NCBI GenBank assembly: GCA_910579545.1
Contig: CAJTVI010000005.1
Coordinates: 14,671 to 78,670 of the forward strand
Origin: an uncultured Oscillospiraceae bacterium
Lineage (GTDB): Bacteria > Bacillota > Clostridia > Oscillospirales > Ruminococcaceae
DNA: 64,000 nucleotides
Reading direction: 5' to 3'
Shown: piece after piece, positions 17,315 to 25,910 of the stretch
Layout of the letters: each line of letters starts with the position of its first letter
Numbering within the stretch: the first letter of the stretch is position 1
Made by a program: the position numbers and the translations under genes
The notes under the pieces: model-generated
Told to the model about the DNA's origin: nothing
The model's database searches: none
What the model saw: only the letters and a program-made list of their open reading frames with translations

Positions 17315-17515
17315 TTACTTCAGGCCAAAACGGCGGTTGAAGCGGTCCACACGGCCGCCGGTGTCCACCAGCTTTTGCTTGCCGGTGTAGAACGGGTGGC
17401 ACTTGGAACAAACCTCGACCCGGATCTCCTTTTTGGTGGAACGGGTGTGGATGACCTCGCCGCAGGCGCAGGTGATGGTGCAGTCCACATACTTGGGATG
17501 GATGCCCTCTTTCAT
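17315..17515 (-). CDS. rpmE: 50S ribosomal protein bL31
   Basis: 66 residues. Large-subunit protein at the central protuberance. This is the zinc-containing form, with C-x-C near the N-terminus (TCAC) and C-x2-C (CSKC), ending RVDRFNRRFG. The ATG at 17515 follows GAGGTGA by 8 nt. Preceded by a long leader from a near-consensus promoter and closed by its own terminator, so it is a single-gene unit. Confidence 0.96.
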   Translation of the reverse strand: MKEGIHPKYVDCTITCACGEVIHTRSTKKEIRVEVCSKCHPFYTGKQKLVDTGGRVDRFNRRFGLK

Positions 17516-17689
17516 TGCTCTTGTCACCTCTTTCTGTTTTTGGGTAATGACTTTACGGGGCCATGCGAAACCATGCGCCCATCACAACCTTCAGACAGGA
17601 GGCTACCAGCGTGCGCCATCCTGTGCGCACGGAGCAGCCTGCGGAACGATTGCCATATTACTATAACACAACCGCCGGGGGGATGTCAA
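17516..17689 (-). promoter_or_regulatory. rpmE promoter and long leader
   Basis: TTGACA (17684-17689), an 18-bp spacer and TATAGT (17660-17665) on the minus strand start a leader of about 138 nt before rpmE. The leader has a GTGCGC/GCGCAC hairpin and further inverted patches. Autoregulatory L31 leader RNAs are known in Firmicutes; this is a candidate only. Confidence 0.55.
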
Positions 17690-17715
17690 TTCTCATTTTT
17701 GCGCGGCGGGGCGGC

Positions 17716-18381
17716 TCAGTACCCCTCGCCCGCCTCGCCGGCCAGCAGCTTGACCGCGCGGCTGGTGCCCAGGCGGTCGGCCCCCAGGGCGATGAACCGC
17801 TCCATGTCCTCCACGGTGGAGATGCCGCCGGCCGCCTTGATCTTGCAGCGGCCGCGGCAGCAGCGGGCAAACAGCTCGATGTCGTGGAAGGTGGCCCCGC
17901 CGGACGAAAAGCCGGTGCTGGTTTTGATGTAATCGGCCCCGGCCTCGGCCACGATATCGCACATGGTCTCCTTTTCGGCGTCGGTCAACAGGCAGGTCTC
18001 GATGATGACCTTGAGAATTTTATCCCCCACCGCGGCCTTGACGGCGGCGATCTCGGCCTTGACCGCATCGGTCTCGCCGTTTTTGAGCCGGCCGATGTTG
18101 ATGACCATGTCCACCTCGGAGGCGCCGTTCTGGATGGCGGTTTTGGCCTCGAACACCTTGGAGGCGGTGTCCATAGCGCCAAGCGGGAAGCCGATGACCG
18201 TGCAGACCGGCACCGCCCCCTTGAGGTATTCGGCCGCCTCGCGCACATAGCAGCTGTTGATGCAGATGGAGGCGGTGTGGTTCTGCACCGCCTCATCGCA
18301 GATTTTTTGGATGTCCGGCCAGGTGGCCTCGGGCTTTAGGAGGGTGTGGTCCACCCGGGCTAAGATGTCGGCCTTGGTCAC
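17716..18381 (-). CDS. deoC: deoxyribose-phosphate aldolase
   Basis: 221 residues. Splits 2-deoxyribose 5-phosphate to glyceraldehyde 3-phosphate and acetaldehyde. Class I aldolase with the Schiff-base lysine in DYIKTSTGFSSGGAT, the second lysine in KIKAAGGI and the active-site Asp in VDMVINIG. The GTG start at 18381 overlaps the stop of the upstream 52-residue gene as GTGA, so translation is probably coupled. Confidence 0.95.
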   Translation of the reverse strand: MTKADILARVDHTLLKPEATWPDIQKICDEAVQNHTASICINSCYVREAAEYLKGAVPVCTVIGFPLGAMDTASKVFEAKTAIQNGASEVDMVINIGRLKNGETDAVKAEIAAVKAAVGDKILKVIIETCLLTDAEKETMCDIVAEAGADYIKTSTGFSSGGATFHDIELFARCCRGRCKIKAAGGISTVEDMERFIALGADRLGTSRAVKLLAGEAGEGY

Positions 18382-18536
18382 TTATACATCGCCTCCAGCT
18401 TGCAGTTTTTGCACTGGCGCGCCTTGACCAGCCCGATCACCGAAAAGACGATCGAGGTGATGGAGACGGTGGCCCCCACGATGCCCAGAATGAGGCCGGT
18501 AAGCCGGAACGCAAACCCCTTGACATGCTTTTTCAT
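18378..18536 (-). CDS. small single-helix membrane protein, unknown
   Basis: 52 residues: a basic N-terminus (MKKHVKGFAFR), one hydrophobic helix LTGLILGIVGATVSITSIVFSVIGLV, and a basic tail with a CKNC pair. The AAGGAGG ribosome site about 10 nt upstream and the GTGA overlap with deoC support a real gene. No family recognised. The two tail cysteines could bind metal or form a disulfide; this is guesswork. Confidence 0.65.
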   Translation of the reverse strand: MKKHVKGFAFRLTGLILGIVGATVSITSIVFSVIGLVKARQCKNCKLEAMYK

Positions 18537-18569
18537 AACCAAAAACCTCCTTGTTGTTTGCCAGCTGAC

Positions 18570-18600
18570 AAAAAGCCGCACCGCTTACGCGGCGGCATTT
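18570..18600 (-). terminator. terminator after the GtrA gene
   Basis: GCCGC (18575-18579) pairs with GCGGC (18592-18596), extended by CGC/GCG with a small bulge. On the minus strand the stem is followed by TTTTTGTC. Confidence 0.6.
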
Positions 18601-18652
18601 TGGCAGCCTTGTTGTGTTTTTGAGACCGCCCGGGAGCAGCCCCGGACGAGGA

Positions 18653-19138
18653 TCAGCCCTTTTTTTTGAAGATAAACAGCTTGCTGAACACAAAGTTGAG
18701 CAGGATCACCACCACGTTGCTTACCACCTTGCAGCCCATGGCCCACAGGCTGGCCGCGGCGGCTTTGCCAAGGTCGGGCAGGATGCCGGCCAGCGCCGCG
18801 GCGGCCGCGGGGCCCAGCCGCTCGACCGTGAGCACGATAAACGCCTGGTCGAACACGCCGGTGACCGCGCGCCCCAGCAAAAAGGAGCCGAACTCCCGCA
18901 CGGCGGCGGCCCCGCGGGTTTTGCTGCGGAAGACGAACCGCCGGTTGGTGCCGTAGGCGAACAGGATGCAGATGCACAGGTCCAGCAGGTTTGCGCCGGA
19001 GGCCGAGAGGCCCAAGGCCATAAACAGGGGCAGCAGCAGGATGTTGAGCAGGGTGGCCGCGGCGCCCCAAAAGAGGTAATCGACCCCCTCGCGGTGGGCC
19101 CTATACAGGGCCGAAAGCCGGCCCAAAAGCTGCTGCAT
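18653..19138 (-). CDS. GtrA-family membrane protein
   Basis: 161 residues with four predicted helices, the GtrA layout (YLFWGAAATLLNILLLPLF, NLLDLCICILFAYGTNRRFVF, a third, then VVSNVVVILLNFVFSKLFIFKK). Members are thought to flip or anchor lipid-linked sugars for surface polysaccharides. The ATG at 19138 follows AAAGGAG by 8 nt; the upstream GTG is inside that site. No glycosyltransferase is adjacent; the nearest are at 24-27 kb. Confidence 0.87.
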   Translation of the reverse strand: MQQLLGRLSALYRAHREGVDYLFWGAAATLLNILLLPLFMALGLSASGANLLDLCICILFAYGTNRRFVFRSKTRGAAAVREFGSFLLGRAVTGVFDQAFIVLTVERLGPAAAAALAGILPDLGKAAAASLWAMGCKVVSNVVVILLNFVFSKLFIFKKKG

Positions 19139-19165
19139 AGCAATGGCTCCTTTCACGGCGGCGGT

Positions 19166-19204
19166 GCATAAACGTTTATGCCTTATATTATATCACAAAT
19201 TATA
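19166..19204 (-). promoter_or_regulatory. GtrA promoter region with 16-bp palindrome
   Basis: Two perfect TATAAT boxes on the minus strand (19187-19192 and 19199-19204) lie upstream of a perfect 16-bp palindrome GCATAAACGTTTATGC (19166-19181). The palindrome lies between the -10 boxes and the GtrA ribosome site, a position fitting a repressor site. No good -35 is seen. Confidence 0.5.
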
Positions 19205-19208
19205 CCAC

Positions 19209-19238
19209 AAAAGAGCCGCCCTGAAAATAGGGCGGCTC
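19209..19238 (-). terminator. terminator after ispH-rpsA
   Basis: A perfect 10-bp stem (GAGCCGCCCT/AGGGCGGCTC) with a 6-nt loop, followed on the minus strand by TTTTGT. Confidence 0.8.
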
Positions 19239-19262
19239 CAAATGCAAAATCAGGGGCGGGGG

Positions 19263-21197
19263 TTATTCCTCGTCCTCGCCGGCATCCTCTTCGGCGGGCT
19301 CGTCGTCCAGCAGGGCTTTCATTGAAAGGCTGATGCGCTTTTTGTCGAAATCGACGTCCAGCAGCTTTACCTTGACCTCGTCGCCCACCTTGAGCGCATC
19401 GCTGACCTTCTCCACACGCTCGTTGGAGATCTCGCTGATGTGCACCAGGCCGTCCACGCCGGGCAGGATGCGCACAAAGGCGCCAAACTTGGTGATGCTG
19501 ACCACCGGCGCGGTAAAGGTGCTGCCGATGGGATACTCGGTGCGCAGCTTCTCCCAGGGGTTGTCCTCGGCCTTTTTGTAGCCAAGCGAGACCTTTTGGG
19601 CCTCGCGGTCCAGGCTGCGGACGTATACCTCGATGGTATCGCCCACGCTTACCACCTCGCTGGGGTGCTTGATGCGGTTCCAGCTGAGCTCGCTGATGTG
19701 GCACAGGCCGTCCACGCCGCCCACGTCCACAAACGCGCCGTAGCTGGTAAGGCTCTTGACCACGCCGGTGTAGGTTTTGCCCTCCTCGACGTTCTGCCAG
19801 AACTCCTCGCGCTTGACCGCGTTTTCGGCCGCGGTGACCTTGTTGATGGAACCCACGATCTTGCGGCCGGCGCACTCGGTGATGACCAGGCGCACCTCTT
19901 TTTTGACCAGCTGGGTGTAATCTTCGTCACGCCGCATGGTGGCCTGGCTGCGGGGCACAAACACCTTGACCCCCTTGACCAGCACGACCACGCCGCCCTT
20001 GTTGGCCTCTACCACCGGGCCTTCCATCACGGTGCCGTCCTCGGCTGCCTTGGCAACCTCCTCCATGCCCTTGCGGGCCTCCAGCTTGCGCCGGGAAAGA
20101 TAGGCAATGCCGTCCTGGTCGTTGACCTTTTCGACAACGAGATCCAGCTCGTCCCCAACCTTTACCAGGTCCTCGGTGCGGGCTGCGGGGTCGTCGGTCA
20201 ACTCGCTCAGCTTGACAAAACCGGTGTGCTTGGTGCCGATGTCCACCTGGATCTCATTGGGCTGAACGCTGGTAACGATGCCCTTGACCACCTTGCCGCC
20301 GAATACTGGTTTGAGGGACGCATCGATCATCTCCTCAAAACTCATGTCGTCCCGGATCTCTTCGCTCATACTGCTAAGTACCTCCTCAATGATTGACGAT
20401 GGCGTGGAAGCCCCGGCCGTAACGCCCACCGTGCGCACACCCGCAAACCATTCCGGTTTGAGGTCGGCCGCGGTTTCTACCGATACGGCCTTTGTGTGCT
20501 TTGCGGCAACCGCCACGAGCTTTTGGGTATTGGAAGAATGATGGCCGCCGATAACGACCATAAGGCCGCACCTTTGGCTGAGGTCTTCCGCTTCCTGTTG
20601 CCTCGCCCACGTCGCACTACATATTGTATCAAAAACCTTCGCGTTTGTATAGGCTTTTTTCAGAAACTTTGTACATTCTAACCATTTTGTAACTTGAAAA
20701 GTGGTCTGCGCCACCGCAAAAATGGAAGAATCTGGATTTTTTGGGCCCTTCCACCCGCGCAGCTGGTCCAGGTCGGCAAACACGAACACCTCGCCCGCCG
20801 TGTGCCCCACGATGCCCTGCACCTCGGGGTGGGCGGCGTCCCCCGCCACCAGCAGCACCGCGCCGGCGGCCTGGGCCTTTTGGGCGATCTTGTGGATCTT
20901 GGCCACAAAGGGGCAGGTGGCGTCATGCACCGGGCTGCCCAGCGCCGCAAGCTGGTCGTAGACGGCGGCCGGCACCCCGTGGCTGCGGATGACCACCTCG
21001 TACCCCGGCGGGATGCTGCCCACCGAGCCGGCGGTGACCACCCCTTTGGCCGCAAGGTCGGCCACGCACTGGTCGTTGTGGATGAGAGGCCCCAGGGTAG
21101 CCACCCGCCGCCCCTCGGCCGCAAGGCGGTAGGTAAGGCGCACCGCGCGGTCCACCCCAAAGCAGAAGCCGGCGGTTTTGGCCTTGATGATCTGCAT
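19263..21197 (-). CDS. ispH-rpsA: IspH (HMBPP reductase) fused to ribosomal protein S1
   Basis: 644 residues. The N-terminal part (about 1-290) is 4-hydroxy-3-methylbut-2-enyl diphosphate reductase, the last step of the MEP isoprenoid route, with three Fe-S cysteines (AGFCFGVDRAV, DATCPFV, TICSATWARQ). The C-terminal part (about 300-632) has four S1 RNA-binding repeats, each with a G-A-F-V or similar core (for example SYGAFVDVGGVDGLCHISEL), and an acidic tail. This fusion is a known Clostridia trait. It is last in cmk-plsC-ispH/rpsA and ends at a terminator. Confidence 0.96.
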   Translation of the reverse strand: MQIIKAKTAGFCFGVDRAVRLTYRLAAEGRRVATLGPLIHNDQCVADLAAKGVVTAGSVGSIPPGYEVVIRSHGVPAAVYDQLAALGSPVHDATCPFVAKIHKIAQKAQAAGAVLLVAGDAAHPEVQGIVGHTAGEVFVFADLDQLRGWKGPKNPDSSIFAVAQTTFQVTKWLECTKFLKKAYTNAKVFDTICSATWARQQEAEDLSQRCGLMVVIGGHHSSNTQKLVAVAAKHTKAVSVETAADLKPEWFAGVRTVGVTAGASTPSSIIEEVLSSMSEEIRDDMSFEEMIDASLKPVFGGKVVKGIVTSVQPNEIQVDIGTKHTGFVKLSELTDDPAARTEDLVKVGDELDLVVEKVNDQDGIAYLSRRKLEARKGMEEVAKAAEDGTVMEGPVVEANKGGVVVLVKGVKVFVPRSQATMRRDEDYTQLVKKEVRLVITECAGRKIVGSINKVTAAENAVKREEFWQNVEEGKTYTGVVKSLTSYGAFVDVGGVDGLCHISELSWNRIKHPSEVVSVGDTIEVYVRSLDREAQKVSLGYKKAEDNPWEKLRTEYPIGSTFTAPVVSITKFGAFVRILPGVDGLVHISEISNERVEKVSDALKVGDEVKVKLLDVDFDKKRISLSMKALLDDEPAEEDAGEDEE

Positions 21198-21280
21198 CCT
21201 AAAAAGCCTCCTTTGCTGCGGGGCGCAGCCCGGTTTTCCTAAAGCCGCCGGCGGTTTTTGCGGGGCCGCCGGCCATGGCT

Positions 21281-21895
21281 TCAGGCAAAGCGGTTGGCCT
21301 GGTAAAGCTCGTCCCAGGCGGCGAGCAGCAGCTGTTTATTCTGCCGCAGCTTTGCGGTGCTCTTTTTTTCGCCCAGATCGAGGGCTGCGGCCGGGATGGG
21401 CGGCCCAAAGCAGACCCGCACCCGGCTGAACAGCCGCATAAAGGTGTGCCGGTAGATGATGCGGCAGGGGATCATGTCCACCCCGGCGGCGCTGGCGATC
21501 ACAAACGCGCCGCTTTTGAGCCGGCCCGGCTCGCCGGTTTTGCTGCGGGTGCCCTCGGGGAAGATCAGCACCCCCTGGCCGTTCTGCACCTGGCTGATCA
21601 CCCCATCCAGCACATCGGTTTCGCCCGCGCCGCGGCGGATGGCAACCACCCCCACATGCCGGAAAAACCAGCTGAAAAACGGGTTGACCCCAAAGATCTC
21701 TTCCTTGCCGAGGATGATCATCCGCCTGCCCCAAAACCGGGCGATAACCACGAACACCGGGTCGATGGCCGAGATGTGGTTGGGGGCCAGCACAAAGCCC
21801 CGGTCCCGCGGGAGGTACTGCCGGCCCACCACCCGGATGCCAAACACGAGGTGCCAGAGCAGCCAGGCCGCCCCAACAACAAAACAGTAGAACAT
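21281..21895 (-). CDS. plsC: 1-acyl-sn-glycerol-3-phosphate acyltransferase
   Basis: 204 residues. Adds the second acyl chain in phosphatidic acid synthesis at the membrane. One N-terminal hydrophobic helix, the catalytic H-x4-D box (NHISAID) and the glycerol-phosphate-binding FPEGTRS box are present. Starts 11 nt after cmk, in the common Clostridia order cmk-plsC-ispH. Confidence 0.93.
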   Translation of the reverse strand: MFYCFVVGAAWLLWHLVFGIRVVGRQYLPRDRGFVLAPNHISAIDPVFVVIARFWGRRMIILGKEEIFGVNPFFSWFFRHVGVVAIRRGAGETDVLDGVISQVQNGQGVLIFPEGTRSKTGEPGRLKSGAFVIASAAGVDMIPCRIIYRHTFMRLFSRVRVCFGPPIPAAALDLGEKKSTAKLRQNKQLLLAAWDELYQANRFA

Positions 21896-21906
21896 GCGCC
21901 GCCCCC

Positions 21907-22578
21907 TTACTGCCCGGCCGCGGCCCGCTGCACCAGCGTTTTAAGGGCGGCAAAGCTCTGCTCAAAATCAAGGGCGGTGGTGTCCAGCAGCACGGCGTCC
22001 GGCGCCTGGCGCAGGGGGGCCACGGCGCGGTGGGTGTCCTGCTCGTCCCGCCGGAGGATGTCGGCCAGAACGGTGTCCGGGTCGGCCGGCTCGCCCTTGG
22101 CCCGCAGTTCGGCCAGCCGCCGGGCGGCGCGGGCCTCGGGCGCGGCGGTGAGAAATACCTTGAGGGTGGCGTTTGGCAGCACCACGGTGCCGATGTCCCG
22201 CCCATCCATCAAAACATCCTGGCTGCGGGCCATGCCGCGCTGGGTCTCGAGCAGAAAGGCCCGCACCGCCGGGTGCGCGCTGACCGCGCTGGCCGCCATG
22301 CCCACCTGCTCGGCCCGCACCGCCTCGGTGACGTCCTCGCCGTTGAGCGAGAGCCGCTGCGCCCCGGCCTGGCAGCGCAGCTGGAGCCGGATGGCGGGCA
22401 GCAGGGCGGCCACCGCGTCGGGATCGGCGGGGTCGGCCCCCTGGCGCAGGGCGTACAGCCCGATGGCCCGGTACATGGCGCCGGTATCGACATACACATA
22501 GCCCAGCTCGGCGGCCAGCCGGCGGGCCAGGGTGGATTTGCCGGCCCCGGACGGGCCGTCGATGGCAATTGAGATCAT
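21907..22578 (-). CDS. cmk: cytidylate kinase
   Basis: 223 residues. Phosphorylates CMP/dCMP. P-loop GPSGAGKST near the N-terminus, YVDTGAMYRAIG, and the LMDGRDIGTVVLPNA and RRDEQD segments of the family. The ATG at 22578 has GAGGAA upstream; an in-frame upstream extension lacks the family start MISIAIDGP. Confidence 0.95.
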   Translation of the reverse strand: MISIAIDGPSGAGKSTLARRLAAELGYVYVDTGAMYRAIGLYALRQGADPADPDAVAALLPAIRLQLRCQAGAQRLSLNGEDVTEAVRAEQVGMAASAVSAHPAVRAFLLETQRGMARSQDVLMDGRDIGTVVLPNATLKVFLTAAPEARAARRLAELRAKGEPADPDTVLADILRRDEQDTHRAVAPLRQAPDAVLLDTTALDFEQSFAALKTLVQRAAAGQ

Positions 22579-22682
22579 GGGTGGTTCCTCCTCTATATAC
22601 AAGCGTTGGGCATGGCGGTTTGGAAAAGCGCAAACACAAGCGGCGGGGTGCTTTTGGGCGGGCGCCCTGCGAACGAGCCGCC

Positions 22683-23918
22683 TTACAGGTTTGCCGCAAA
22701 GGCCTGGGCGGTGCACCAGGCGATCTGCAGGTTGTAGCCGCCGGTGTAGCCGTCCAGGTCCAGCACCTCGCCCGCAAAATACAGCCCCGGGCAAAGCCGG
22801 GAGGCCATGGTTTTGGGATCCACCTCCCGCACGTTTACCCCGCCGCTGGTGACCACCGCGTGCTCAAGATCCCCCTTGGAGCGGATGGGCAGTTCAAAGC
22901 CCTTGAGCAGGGCGGCCAGCCGCTGCTTTTGCGGCCGGGTGGCCTGGTTGGCCCGCAGCTCGGGCGGGACCCCCCAGCGGGCGGCCATGACCCCCCGCAG
23001 CTTGGCCGGCAGCAGCTTGGTGAGGGCGTTTTGGGCGTTTTTTGCGCCCAGCAGCGCAAAATCCTCGGTAATGCGCTTGTAAAGCTGCTCCTCGGTAAGG
23101 GCGGGCTTGAGGTCGATGCGGGCGGTGTACCGGTAAAGGGTCGGATCGCCCATGTGGGCGCTGGCCGAGAGGGTGAGCGGCCCCGAAATGCCAAAATGGG
23201 TAAACAGCAGTTCGCCCTGTTCGGAAAAAACAGGGGTTTGCTCTTCCAAAAGGGTCAGCCGCACGTTGCGCAGCGAAAGGCCGGTAAGCTGCCGGCAGGT
23301 GTCGCCCTGCTCCACCAGGCTTACCAGGCTGGGCGAGGGGGGCCGGATGCTGTGGCCGGCGCTCTGGGCAAGGCGGTAGCCGTCCCCCGTGGAGCCGGTG
23401 GAGGGGTAGGACACCCCGCCGGTGGCCACCAGCACCGCGTCGGCAAAGCAGCGCCGGCCGCCAGTGGTGATGGCCCCGGTACAGCGCCCATTTTGCAGCA
23501 GCAGCGAGGCGGCCCCCTCTAAAATAAGTCGCGCGCTTTGCCCCCCGCCGCCCGAAAGGCCGGCGTAGCGCAAAAGGGCGTCCCGCACGTCGGCGGCCCG
23601 GTCGGACTGGGGGAAGACCCGGCGGCCCCGCTCGGTTTTTAAGGGCAGGCCCAGCTCCTGCTCAAACAAAGCCATGGCCGCGCTGGGCGGGAAGGCCGCG
23701 ATGGCCGAATAGAGAAAGCGGGGGTTGGAGCGGATGTTCTGCAAAAACTCCCGCTCGGTGCAGTTGTTGGTGAGGTTGCAGCGGCCCTTGCCGGTGATCA
23801 GCAGCTTGCGGCCGGGCTGGCCTGAATGCTCCAGCAGGGTGACCGTGTGCCCCAGCCGCCGCGCCGCGCCCGCCGCCATCAGGCCGGCCGCCCCCGCGCC
23901 GATGATGAGCAGCTTCAT
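22683..23918 (-). CDS. NAD(P)/FAD-dependent oxidoreductase (HI0933/BaiN family)
   Basis: 411-residue flavoprotein. FAD-binding GAGAAGLMAA at the N-terminus, the family block GRKLLITGKGRCNLTNN, and a C-terminal GEVLDLDGYTGGYNLQIAW FAD motif. One relative (BaiN) is tied to bile-acid dehydroxylation, but most members, especially ones beside cmk, are housekeeping proteins of unknown substrate. The ATG at 23918 overlaps the preceding membrane-protein gene (ATGA). Confidence 0.9.
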   Translation of the reverse strand: MKLLIIGAGAAGLMAAGAARRLGHTVTLLEHSGQPGRKLLITGKGRCNLTNNCTEREFLQNIRSNPRFLYSAIAAFPPSAAMALFEQELGLPLKTERGRRVFPQSDRAADVRDALLRYAGLSGGGGQSARLILEGAASLLLQNGRCTGAITTGGRRCFADAVLVATGGVSYPSTGSTGDGYRLAQSAGHSIRPPSPSLVSLVEQGDTCRQLTGLSLRNVRLTLLEEQTPVFSEQGELLFTHFGISGPLTLSASAHMGDPTLYRYTARIDLKPALTEEQLYKRITEDFALLGAKNAQNALTKLLPAKLRGVMAARWGVPPELRANQATRPQKQRLAALLKGFELPIRSKGDLEHAVVTSGGVNVREVDPKTMASRLCPGLYFAGEVLDLDGYTGGYNLQIAWCTAQAFAANL

Positions 23919-25753
23919 GGCCGTTCCTCTCTGGTTTGGGACTGGTTTTTGGGCCAGACGGTGAGCAGGCCGGCCGCCGCGAACAGGATGAGCAGCGGGT
24001 GTACGGTGGAGAGGTACATGACATAGGTGCCGATGTTAAAGGAGGCGACCTCCACAAAGGCGATCATCAAACAGCGCAGCAGCGCCATGCCCAGCAGCCC
24101 GGCCAGCACCAGCCAGAGCAGCCAGGCAAGGGCGGTTTGCTGCGCGCTTTGCCGGGGGGCGGCCGTATCTTGGACAATATTTTGCGCCGGAGCGGCGGTT
24201 TGCGGGGGCGCGGCATTTTGCGGTTTTGCGTTGTTTTTTTGCGCGGCGCTCCCCTGTTTGCCCCGGCGCACAAGGCCCCAGCCCCGGCGCAGCTGCACCC
24301 ACACCGCGGCCAGCAGCGCCGGCGGAAGGGCCAGCGCGTAAAGGCACTGCACCCAGTACAGGATGCGGAAGGCGATCTCCTGCAGGGGGCTGTAGTAGGG
24401 GTCGGCGGTGCCGGCAATGGCTGCGAGGTTTGCGCGGCTGCCCAGGTACTCCTCCCAGACGGCCACGTCCTGCGGCTGGCCGATGGTGATCTCGGAAAGG
24501 CTGGCCTCGCAGTCCTTAAAGGTCATGGTGTGCCACAGCCCCCGCACCCCCTCGGCCAGCACGTCCGGCAGGTACTCGGCCCGGATGGGCGGGGTGGTGC
24601 TATTGCGCCGGCCCCGCCCGGCGGGCAGCACGCCCTCGTCGCACAAGGCGTTGATCTTGTCGGCCACGCGCTGCCAGAAGGCCTGGGCGGCGGGAGCGCT
24701 CTGGTAGACCCCCTCCTCCTGGGCGGTGCGGCGCAGCACCCAGTAAAACGAGCCGGTTTGGTAATCGCCCAGCGCCTTGTTGAGGTAGCCGTTGCGCATG
24801 GGGGGGTATTCCTCCAGCCAGTAGCGGAAGGGGGCCAGCTCCTCCACGTTTTGATACAGCTTTTCCCGCACGTCCCGCGGCACGCTGACCAGCGGGCGCC
24901 AGTTTTCGTGCTCGATGCGGGTCATGGCGCCAAAGGCCTCGGCAAAGCTGCCGGAGGAAAAATCGCTGACCGTGTACACCCCGTACCAGGCGTAGTTGAC
25001 CGCGCAGAACAAATTGATCCCCAGCACCAGCACCGCCGCCGGCAGGGCCAGCGCGGCGCAGCGCCAGGCCTTGTGGGCAAGGCCCTTTTGACGCAGGACG
25101 GCAACCAGCACCGCCGCGCAGCCCGCCGCAAAAAAGGGCAGCAGCCAGACGCCGTCCTCCCGGGTGAGCCAGGCGAGGGCCAGCCCCAGCCCGCAGATAC
25201 CCAGCCAGGGCAGCCCCTGCTTAAGCGGCCGGGCGTACCGCAGCGCATAGCCGATGAGCCCGGCAAAGAACAAAAGGCATTCAGCCGGGAAGATATTGTC
25301 CCGGTAGACCCGCAGGGTAAAGCTGGCGGTGGCGGCGGGGTTATAAACCAGCAGGGCAAAGAGCAAAAACCGGCTTTTGTACCGGCTGAGCACCGGGGCA
25401 AAGGCCAGGGCGGCGGCCAGGGCCGCGGCGCAGAGCAGCAGCTGCCCCGCCAGAAGGTACGGGATGTGCAGCGCGTGGGCGGCGCTGAGCCAGACCGGGA
25501 AGAACATGTGCTTGGAGAGGGTGAGCCAGTTGTAGGGCCCCAGCCACTGGCCGGCCGTGATGCTTTGGGCGGCCTTGAACATGAGTTCGTCGTCCAGCGG
25601 GGCCCCGTCGATCCAGGTATAGATACACTGGAAATGCACCAGCACCAGCTTTGCCAGCACGGCAAGGCACACCAGCACCCAAAAGGCGCGGCGGGAGATA
25701 TCTTTTTGCAGGGCGTTTTGGAAAGCTTTTTGCGTTTTGCTTTTTTGCTTCAT
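23915..25753 (-). CDS. polytopic membrane protein, GT-C glycosyltransferase-like
   Basis: 612 residues with about 10-11 predicted helices. An N-terminal helix is followed by a periplasmic loop carrying an acidic WIDGAPLDDEL motif, as in GT-C enzymes that use lipid-linked sugars. A large extracytoplasmic domain (about 290-430) and an Ala/Pro/Gln-rich cytoplasmic linker (about 515-555) precede the last helices. No exact family recognised. It overlaps the BaiN-type gene by 4 nt and follows the GT2 gene by 157 nt, so it may take part in the same surface pathway. Confidence 0.6.
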   Translation of the reverse strand: MKQKSKTQKAFQNALQKDISRRAFWVLVCLAVLAKLVLVHFQCIYTWIDGAPLDDELMFKAAQSITAGQWLGPYNWLTLSKHMFFPVWLSAAHALHIPYLLAGQLLLCAAALAAALAFAPVLSRYKSRFLLFALLVYNPAATASFTLRVYRDNIFPAECLLFFAGLIGYALRYARPLKQGLPWLGICGLGLALAWLTREDGVWLLPFFAAGCAAVLVAVLRQKGLAHKAWRCAALALPAAVLVLGINLFCAVNYAWYGVYTVSDFSSGSFAEAFGAMTRIEHENWRPLVSVPRDVREKLYQNVEELAPFRYWLEEYPPMRNGYLNKALGDYQTGSFYWVLRRTAQEEGVYQSAPAAQAFWQRVADKINALCDEGVLPAGRGRRNSTTPPIRAEYLPDVLAEGVRGLWHTMTFKDCEASLSEITIGQPQDVAVWEEYLGSRANLAAIAGTADPYYSPLQEIAFRILYWVQCLYALALPPALLAAVWVQLRRGWGLVRRGKQGSAAQKNNAKPQNAAPPQTAAPAQNIVQDTAAPRQSAQQTALAWLLWLVLAGLLGMALLRCLMIAFVEVASFNIGTYVMYLSTVHPLLILFAAAGLLTVWPKNQSQTREERP

Positions 25754-25910
25754 ACAAGGCCGTCTGCCATCCGCCGCGCACAGGGCGCGGCGGGCGGCAG
25801 CCTTTCTCTGTTATGCTGTAGGATGCGCCGCGGCCGCGGCGGGCCGCTTGGGGCCTGGGTATTGAGCGCCAAGGCCGGTTTTGCCGGCACGGAGCAGGGC
25901 GGCATGCCCT

